This document shows, piece by piece, positions 62,811-64,000 of a DNA stretch of 64,000 nucleotides (position 1 is the stretch's first letter; every line of letters starts with the position of its first letter). This DNA comes from Parapristionchus giblindavisi (lineage: Eukaryota; Nematoda; Chromadorea; Rhabditida; Diplogasteridae): assembly GCA_943737045.1 (NCBI GenBank), contig CALSFV010000106.1, positions 181,200-245,199 of the forward strand, in the 5' to 3' direction. The position numbers and the translations under genes were made by a program. The notes below the pieces were generated by a model that saw only the letters and a program-made list of their open reading frames with translations, did no database searches and was not told where the DNA came from.

Positions 62811-64000
62811 TCCCTCTCCCTCTCTCGGCTGTCACGAATTACTCCACACACTCTTGTCCCTTATTTAGTCGTTTCAAAGCTCCGCCCATTTTGGGCTAAG
62901 CCTTGAATTCAATTCAATTCTTTCTCACAATAATTTATCAATCATCTTCTAATCGCTTGGCGCCTTCCAAGATTATTCGAGTTGATGATGATAAGACTGT
63001 TAAGATTATGACACCTTTCTCTTCCTCTCCTTCTCCCTCTCCCTCTCTCTCCCTGTCCCTCTCCCTCTCCCTCTCCCTCTCCCTCTCTCTCTCCCTCTCC
63101 CTCTGTTTATTACGTAAAAGGGATTGAATATTGGCGCCTTGATGGTACGGTAATCTGTAAAATCTTGGCGAGAAGAAAAAGTGAATCATGATTACGAGAA
63201 AAGTGGATTCGTATCATTGCATTATTACAGTTGTTCCAGAGTTTGATCGACTTTTCTGTGATGTTTCGATCTCTTTCAATGACTTTGTTAGTTCTTTATA
63301 TGCTAAATCGAGAATCCGCCACCGCTCGCTATAGGAATACTATATAAAATGACTTCTGCTCGTTCTTTGCAACGAGTACACTAAGTTTCTTCTCTTTCCA
63401 TATGTTCATCACTCTTATAAGAAATTTTCTCTCTCGATCCCTTACTTCTCTATTTCATTCATTCTTCTCAAATAGGCATGGATCACTTTTCGAAGGTGTG
63501 AATTTATGAAATGAAGAGGACCACTTATGATTATTCGCTCCATTGAGTCTAAGGTCTCTCCCTCTCCCTTCTTCTTCCTCTCTCCCTCTCCCCCACTCCT
63601 TCTTAAATCTCTCCCTCTCTTTATATATGCCCTAATTCTGACCCAGTTGGCCATCAACTGTGTTCATCATTTACGATAGCAAGGTGTTCATTTCTCTCCC
63701 CCTCTTCCTCTCTCTAACTACCTCATTAACACCCCACAACTGCATACATATTCAAATCCAATGTATATGATAGGTGTCCCTTAAAGGGTGCCACTTTTCG
63801 AAATGGACCGATTACTCCTATTCCATCTCCAGACCTGTTGTCACACCTGTTGTCCGTCTGTTATAGAGGGGGAGATGGATCGTTAGTTTACACTGTATTT
63901 AACAAAAGTCTAATGAACATCCATATTTCATGCATCGTCACTGTTGTTTTGATTGAACAATGATAATTTAGTTCCTGAAACATCAATGCATTCATGACGT
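62186..64000. other. gene-poor window end with (CTCTCC) tracts
   Basis: Short CTCTCC runs occur at 62784-62825 and 63020-63105. AT-rich and CT-rich DNA fills the rest. No exon could be supported. Confidence 0.4.

Overview
The window is eukaryotic, and a nematode is the best fit. Genes are split by mostly short introns with GT...TTTNCAG-type borders. The gene content includes a saposin-like protein and several SCP/TAPS (CAP-domain) gene copies. Mobile DNA includes BEL/Pao, hAT and CR1-like elements plus many miniature inverted-repeat elements. The species cannot be named from this sequence. Purine/pyrimidine tracts (CTCTCC, GAGAGG), TTTGATC heptamers and TACGGTA motifs recur throughout.

Layout. 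1-11 kb is ordinary gene territory. It holds the last two exons of a saposin-like gene (+), a complete 10-exon peroxisomal sarcosine/pipecolate-oxidase-like gene (+, 3768-7758, 385 codons before the stop) with an 857-bp hAT element in intron 2, and a zinc-finger gene on the minus strand (8484-10736, 10 exons). 11.7-15.6 kb is a decayed BEL/Pao retrotransposon: candidate LTR, a primer-binding site matching tRNA-Gly, gag zinc knuckles, and a truncated aspartic protease. Its gag is split by a 1753-bp hAT element that carries a large internal palindrome.

15.6-49 kb is a mosaic of long direct and inverted duplications: unit A (about 15.66-24.44 kb), partial unit A' (24.77-26.83 kb), unit B (about 29.8-38.16 kb, a direct copy of A) and unit C (about 38.16-46.76 kb, inverted). 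The units carry broken copies of a CAP gene and the 3' end of a second gene ('gene X', perhaps PH-domain). They also hold seven tRNA-derived SINE copies and a 41-bp satellite, and they differ by mobile elements that are present in one copy and absent in another. The empty sites let insertion boundaries and target duplications be read directly.

49-53.1 kb holds a foldback element and a 13-exon minus-strand gene for a Thr/Ser/Pro/Gln-rich protein (50363-53088, 378 codons before the stop). Every one of its exons is a multiple of 3, and a three-exon module is repeated in tandem. 53.1-64 kb has no gene I can support. It holds two hairpin elements, a second copy of the SINE seen in the zinc-finger gene, and large hexamer and 27-bp arrays.

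Only the oxidase, the zinc-finger gene and the T/S/P/Q-rich gene look complete and intact. Nothing points to a shared pathway; the window is best read as a few host genes beside a duplication- and transposon-rich block. All splice models are read by eye from splice signals, phase and protein sense, without transcripts.
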